This document shows, piece by piece, positions 35,230 through 37,972 of a stretch of DNA of 37,972 nucleotides; within the stretch, counting starts at the first letter, position 1, and each line of letters starts with the position of its first letter. Below the pieces are notes generated by a model, which saw nothing but the letters and a program-made list of their open reading frames with translations, was not told where the DNA came from and searched no databases. The position numbers and the translations under genes are program-made. Origin of the DNA: CADEFF01 sp964569315 (GTDB taxonomy: Bacteria > Pseudomonadota > Alphaproteobacteria > Dongiales > Dongiaceae); contig CAZMUZ010000025.1 of NCBI GenBank assembly GCA_964569315.1, forward strand, positions 1-37,972, read 5' to 3'.

Positions 35230-35405
35230 GCCTGCCCGTCGGCACCTCGCATTGCCCAAGGGCCGACACTATATCTTGGGAGTCTCGTTCCAGGTATCAT
35301 GAAGCGTATGCTTTTCCCCCTCGCCGCAGCGGGCGGCAGGCGGTCCGCGTGGCGGATCGCCGGCGCTCGCCCCCGCCCCTTGCAGGCCGGCCCCCGGACT
35401 TCAGC

Positions 35406-35996
35406 GTGACACCCTCCCTCACCTCGCTCTGCGTCTATTGCGGATCGGCGGTCGGCCGGTCGCTGCGTTACCGCGCCGCCGCGGAGCGGCTCGGCCGCGA
35501 TCTCGCGGCGAACGACATCCGCCTGATCTATGGCGGCGGGCGCGTGGGGATCATGGGCGTGATCGCCGATGCCGTCATCGCGAATGGCGGCAAGGCGACG
35601 GGCATCATCCCGACATTCCTGGAGACGCGCGAGGTCGGGCATCACGGGATCGACGATCTGCGCATCGTCGACAACATGCATGTCCGCAAGCAGCTCATGT
35701 TCGACCTCGCCGACGCCTTCGCCATCCTGCCCGGCGGATATGGCACGCTCGACGAGACCTTCGAGATCATCACCTGGCGCCTGCTCGCGATGCACGACAA
35801 GCCGGTCGTGATCGTGAACCAGGACGGTTATTGGGACAAGCTGCTCGCCCTCATCGAACACTGCCGCGACGAAGGCTTCGTCTCCCAGCGCCGCGATCTT
35901 TTTCAGGTCGTCGGCGACGTGGCCGAGCTGCTGCCCGCCCTGATGGCGGCGAGCGAGACGCCGCCGCGACATGCCAGCCAGCCGTCGCGGTTCTGA
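35406..35996 (+). CDS. LOG family protein (TIGR00730 type)
   Basis: A 196-aa Rossmann-fold protein of the LOG (lonely guy) family, with the motifs GGGRVGIMG (about residue 45) and PGGYGTLDE (about 113). Characterised members are nucleotide 5'-monophosphate phosphoribohydrolases, including cytokinin riboside monophosphate hydrolases and AMP/IMP nucleosidases; many bacterial copies are general purine nucleotide hydrolases. The start is uncertain: GTG at 35406 gives the usual LCVYCGS N-terminus, while GTG at 35349 would add 19 residues. The gene is followed 22 bp later by a glycosyltransferase on the same strand. Confidence 0.9.
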   Translation: MTPSLTSLCVYCGSAVGRSLRYRAAAERLGRDLAANDIRLIYGGGRVGIMGVIADAVIANGGKATGIIPTFLETREVGHHGIDDLRIVDNMHVRKQLMFDLADAFAILPGGYGTLDETFEIITWRLLAMHDKPVVIVNQDGYWDKLLALIEHCRDEGFVSQRRDLFQVVGDVAELLPALMAASETPPRHASQPSRF

Positions 35997-36018
35997 CGGG
36001 CGCGAGCAGGGGGCGGCG

Positions 36019-37038
36019 GTGCGGATCCTAGTCTACAGCCACAATTTCCAGCGCGAGGGCGCGCCCATCATCCTGATGCGGCTGCTGCGCGAGCTCCGGG
36101 CGCGGCACGAGATCGAGGTCCTCGCGCTGGTGAACCGCGACCACGAGCCTTTGCTCGAGGAGTATCGCGCGCTCGGCATCCCGATCGTCACGGGCGTCGA
36201 TCCCCGGCGCTACGACGTGGCCCTCTTCAACACCGTGACCGCCTCCCATCTCGTGACGAGCATCTCGGAGCAGTGCCCCGTGCTCTGGTGGGTCCATGAG
36301 CCGCAGTTCGGCCTGCTCTATTTCGAGCAATCGAACTTCCGCGTCGAGGCCTTCGAGAAGGCGAACCGCATCGTCTTCCCGACGCGCTGGCAGGCGCAGA
36401 CCCTCTACCGTCCCTATCTGAAGCAAAGCAACTGGACGGTGGTGCCCTACGGCATCGGCATGGACCTGCAGCCGCGGCCGGCGCCCTTCGAGCGGGAGCC
36501 GGGACGCTTCTACCTGCTGCATCTCGGCCGGGTGGATCGCCGCAAGGGTCAGGATCTTTCGGCCGCGGCGGTGAAGCATCTCGGCAACCCGAACGTCACG
36601 CTCGTCTGCGTCGGCAACCGGCCCGAGGGCGATCCCTTCTGCGACAAGGTCGACGCAACCGGCGCCGCCATCCTCCATGCGGGCTCGGTGCCGGAGGCGA
36701 CCGTCGCCGCCTATATCCAGCATTGCGACGCGATGGTGTTCCCGACGCGCGACGACCTCATCACGCTCGCCATCCTCGAAGGGCTGAGCTTCTCGAAATG
36801 CGTGCTCGCGAGCGACTTCGGCCCGATCCCGGAGACCATCCAGCAGGGCCGCACCGGGCTCCTGTCGCCGGTCGGCGACTACCGCGTGCTCGCCGGCAAC
36901 ATCCGCATGATCTACGAGGATCGCACGCTGATGGAACGGCTCGGCGAGGAGGGCCGCAAGATCCTCGAGCGCAAGCACGGCTTCGCGAAGCATGTCGCCC
37001 TGATGGAGGGCGAGCTCACACGGATCGCACGCCGCTGA
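36019..37038 (+). CDS. GT4 family glycosyltransferase
   Basis: A 339-aa GT-B fold glycosyltransferase. The N-domain opens with VRILVYSHNFQREGAP, in which the GAP segment is typical of acceptor-side loops. The C-domain has the donor-binding pattern LLHLGRVDRRKGQD (about 165) and a C-terminal segment, MVFPTRDDLITLAILEGLSF, carrying the FPTxxD...xxxE motif (about 242-262), in place of the classic EAFGLVxxEA. It should be a retaining transferase using a nucleotide sugar; acceptor unknown. I prefer the GTG at 36019; an ATG at 35971 would overlap the upstream gene by 26 bp. Neighbours do not form a polysaccharide cluster, so its pathway is unclear. Confidence 0.85.
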   Translation: MRILVYSHNFQREGAPIILMRLLRELRARHEIEVLALVNRDHEPLLEEYRALGIPIVTGVDPRRYDVALFNTVTASHLVTSISEQCPVLWWVHEPQFGLLYFEQSNFRVEAFEKANRIVFPTRWQAQTLYRPYLKQSNWTVVPYGIGMDLQPRPAPFEREPGRFYLLHLGRVDRRKGQDLSAAAVKHLGNPNVTLVCVGNRPEGDPFCDKVDATGAAILHAGSVPEATVAAYIQHCDAMVFPTRDDLITLAILEGLSFSKCVLASDFGPIPETIQQGRTGLLSPVGDYRVLAGNIRMIYEDRTLMERLGEEGRKILERKHGFAKHVALMEGELTRIARR

Positions 37039-37119
37039 CGCTTGCGCCGGACGGGCCGGATGCTATGGTGGCGCCCGGCCGCGCCGGCCCTCCTCCGACC
37101 CTCCTGCCAGAGCCGAGAA

Positions 37120-37972
37120 ATGAACAAGATCAAGGTAAAGAACCCGGTCGTCGAGCTCGACGGCGACGAGATGACGCGCATCATCTGGCACTTCATCAAA
37201 GAGAAGCTGATCCTCCCCTATCTCGACATCGAGCTGAAATATTTCGACCTCGGCATCGAGAGCCGCGACCGCACCGGGGACAAGGTCACGGTCGAGGCGG
37301 CGAACGCCATCCGGCAGCACAAGGTCGGCGTCAAATGCGCGACCATCACGCCCGACGAGGCGCGGGTCGCCGAGTTCGATCTCAAGCAGATGTGGAAATC
37401 GCCGAACGGCACGATCCGCAATATCCTGGACGGGACCGTCTTCCGCCAGCCGATCATCTGCAAGAACGTGCCGCGGCTGGTGCCGGGCTGGACGCAGCCC
37501 ATCGTGATCGGCCGCCATGCGTTCGGCGACCAGTATCGCGCGACGGATTTCGTGGTGCCGGGCAAGGGCAAGCTCACCATCACCTTCGAGCCCGAGCAGG
37601 GCGAGACGATCCGGCGCGAGGTCTTCGACTTTCCCGGCGGCGGCGTCGCGCTCGCCATGTACAACCTCGACGAATCGATCCGCGGCTTCGCGCGCGCCTG
37701 CTTCAACTATGCGCTGACGCTCGGCTGGCCGGTCTATCTCTCCACCAAGAACACCATCCTCAAGGCCTATGACGGGCGCTTCAAGGACATCTTTCAGGAG
37801 GTGTTCGACAAGGAGTTCGCCGACGCCTTCAAGGCGAAGAAGCTCGTCTATGAGCACCGCCTGATCGACGACATGGTCGCGAGCGCGCTCAAATGGAGCG
37901 GCGGCTTCGTCTGGGCCTGCAAGAACTACGACGGCGACGTGCAGTCCGACACGGTGGCGCAGGGCTTCGGCT
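37120..37972 (+). CDS. icd: NADP-dependent isocitrate dehydrogenase, partial (3' end cut)
   Basis: This TCA-cycle enzyme oxidises isocitrate to 2-oxoglutarate with NADP+. The visible 284 codons begin MNKIKVKNPVVELDGDEMTRIIW and are in the roughly 400-aa, eukaryotic-like dimeric IDH subclass common in alphaproteobacteria, not the E. coli type. Substrate-binding blocks KSPNGTIRNILDGTVFRQPI, IGRHAFGDQYRATDF and the TKNTILKAYDGRFKD segment are intact; the last visible residues are DTVAQGFG. The reading frame is open to the window edge. The ATG at 37120 follows a 81-bp gap after the glycosyltransferase; ribosome-site match is modest (GAGAA). Confidence 0.97.
   Translation, partial: MNKIKVKNPVVELDGDEMTRIIWHFIKEKLILPYLDIELKYFDLGIESRDRTGDKVTVEAANAIRQHKVGVKCATITPDEARVAEFDLKQMWKSPNGTIRNILDGTVFRQPIICKNVPRLVPGWTQPIVIGRHAFGDQYRATDFVVPGKGKLTITFEPEQGETIRREVFDFPGGGVALAMYNLDESIRGFARACFNYALTLGWPVYLSTKNTILKAYDGRFKDIFQEVFDKEFADAFKAKKLVYEHRLIDDMVASALKWSGGFVWACKNYDGDVQSDTVAQGFG

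Noticed and set aside
35251..35266. TTGCCCAAGGGCCGA-like sequence upstream of the cytochrome c gene
   Set aside because: It superficially resembles palindrome D, but its symmetric part is GCCCAAGGGC and the outer TTGG/CCAA arms are missing.

Overview
The window is ordinary chromosomal DNA of a strongly GC-rich alphaproteobacterium. No insertion sequence, phage gene or CRISPR array was found. Support for the class comes from FixJ-type two-component proteins, a MASE1 hybrid kinase, a NikR/NikKMLQO nickel locus, an NdvB/NdvC-like GH17 glucan locus, a short Ppx/GppA protein and monomer-type NADP-isocitrate dehydrogenase. Rhodospirillales or Hyphomicrobiales is my best guess; no marker here settles the genus. 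Genes are tightly packed, and nearly every long antisense reading frame is a GC-skew shadow.

Layout. 1-4080: guaB with a recognisable promoter, the ppx-rlmE pair closed by a strong hairpin, and tRNA-Gln(CTG). 4188-6696: a two-component module on the minus strand (PAS histidine kinase overlapping a FixJ-type regulator by ATGA, then a stand-alone receiver). 7097-11906: an envelope cluster (HdeA-like periplasmic protein, glycine-zipper protein, aquaporin Z, two predicted outer-membrane barrels, one secreted protein of unknown family). 11994-16157: nikR, a NikR operator, and the nickel ECF transporter operon nikK-M-L-Q-O. 16205-20319: a large MASE1 hybrid kinase divergent from a ZIP metal transporter. 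20388-26205: a glycosyltransferase, a DoeA-like M24-fold protein without the metal site, rnk-glsA, and a non-pyrrolysine MttB-family methyltransferase. 26762-31075: a GH17-GT2 fusion and a second membrane GH17 protein, probably a beta-glucan synthesis pair. 31056-37972: psd-pssA-small membrane protein, a LysM protein, a di-haem cytochrome c, a LOG-family protein, a GT4 glycosyltransferase and the start of icd.

The most interesting signal is not a gene. A 16-bp palindrome, TTGGACC-N2-GGTCCAA, recurs in the envelope cluster at 7873, 8678, 9803, 10840 and 10882. Each copy lies upstream of a cluster gene, and in four of five cases a TAG/TAT-type -10 hexamer lies 22-23 bp beyond it. This places the palindrome near -42/-43, the geometry of a class II activator. 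Two degenerate copies flank the stand-alone receiver gene of the neighbouring FixJ-type system. I infer a compact, locally encoded envelope or acid/osmotic stress regulon, possibly controlled by that two-component system; a CRP/FNR-type regulator encoded elsewhere is the main alternative. All motif searching was by eye and is not exhaustive.
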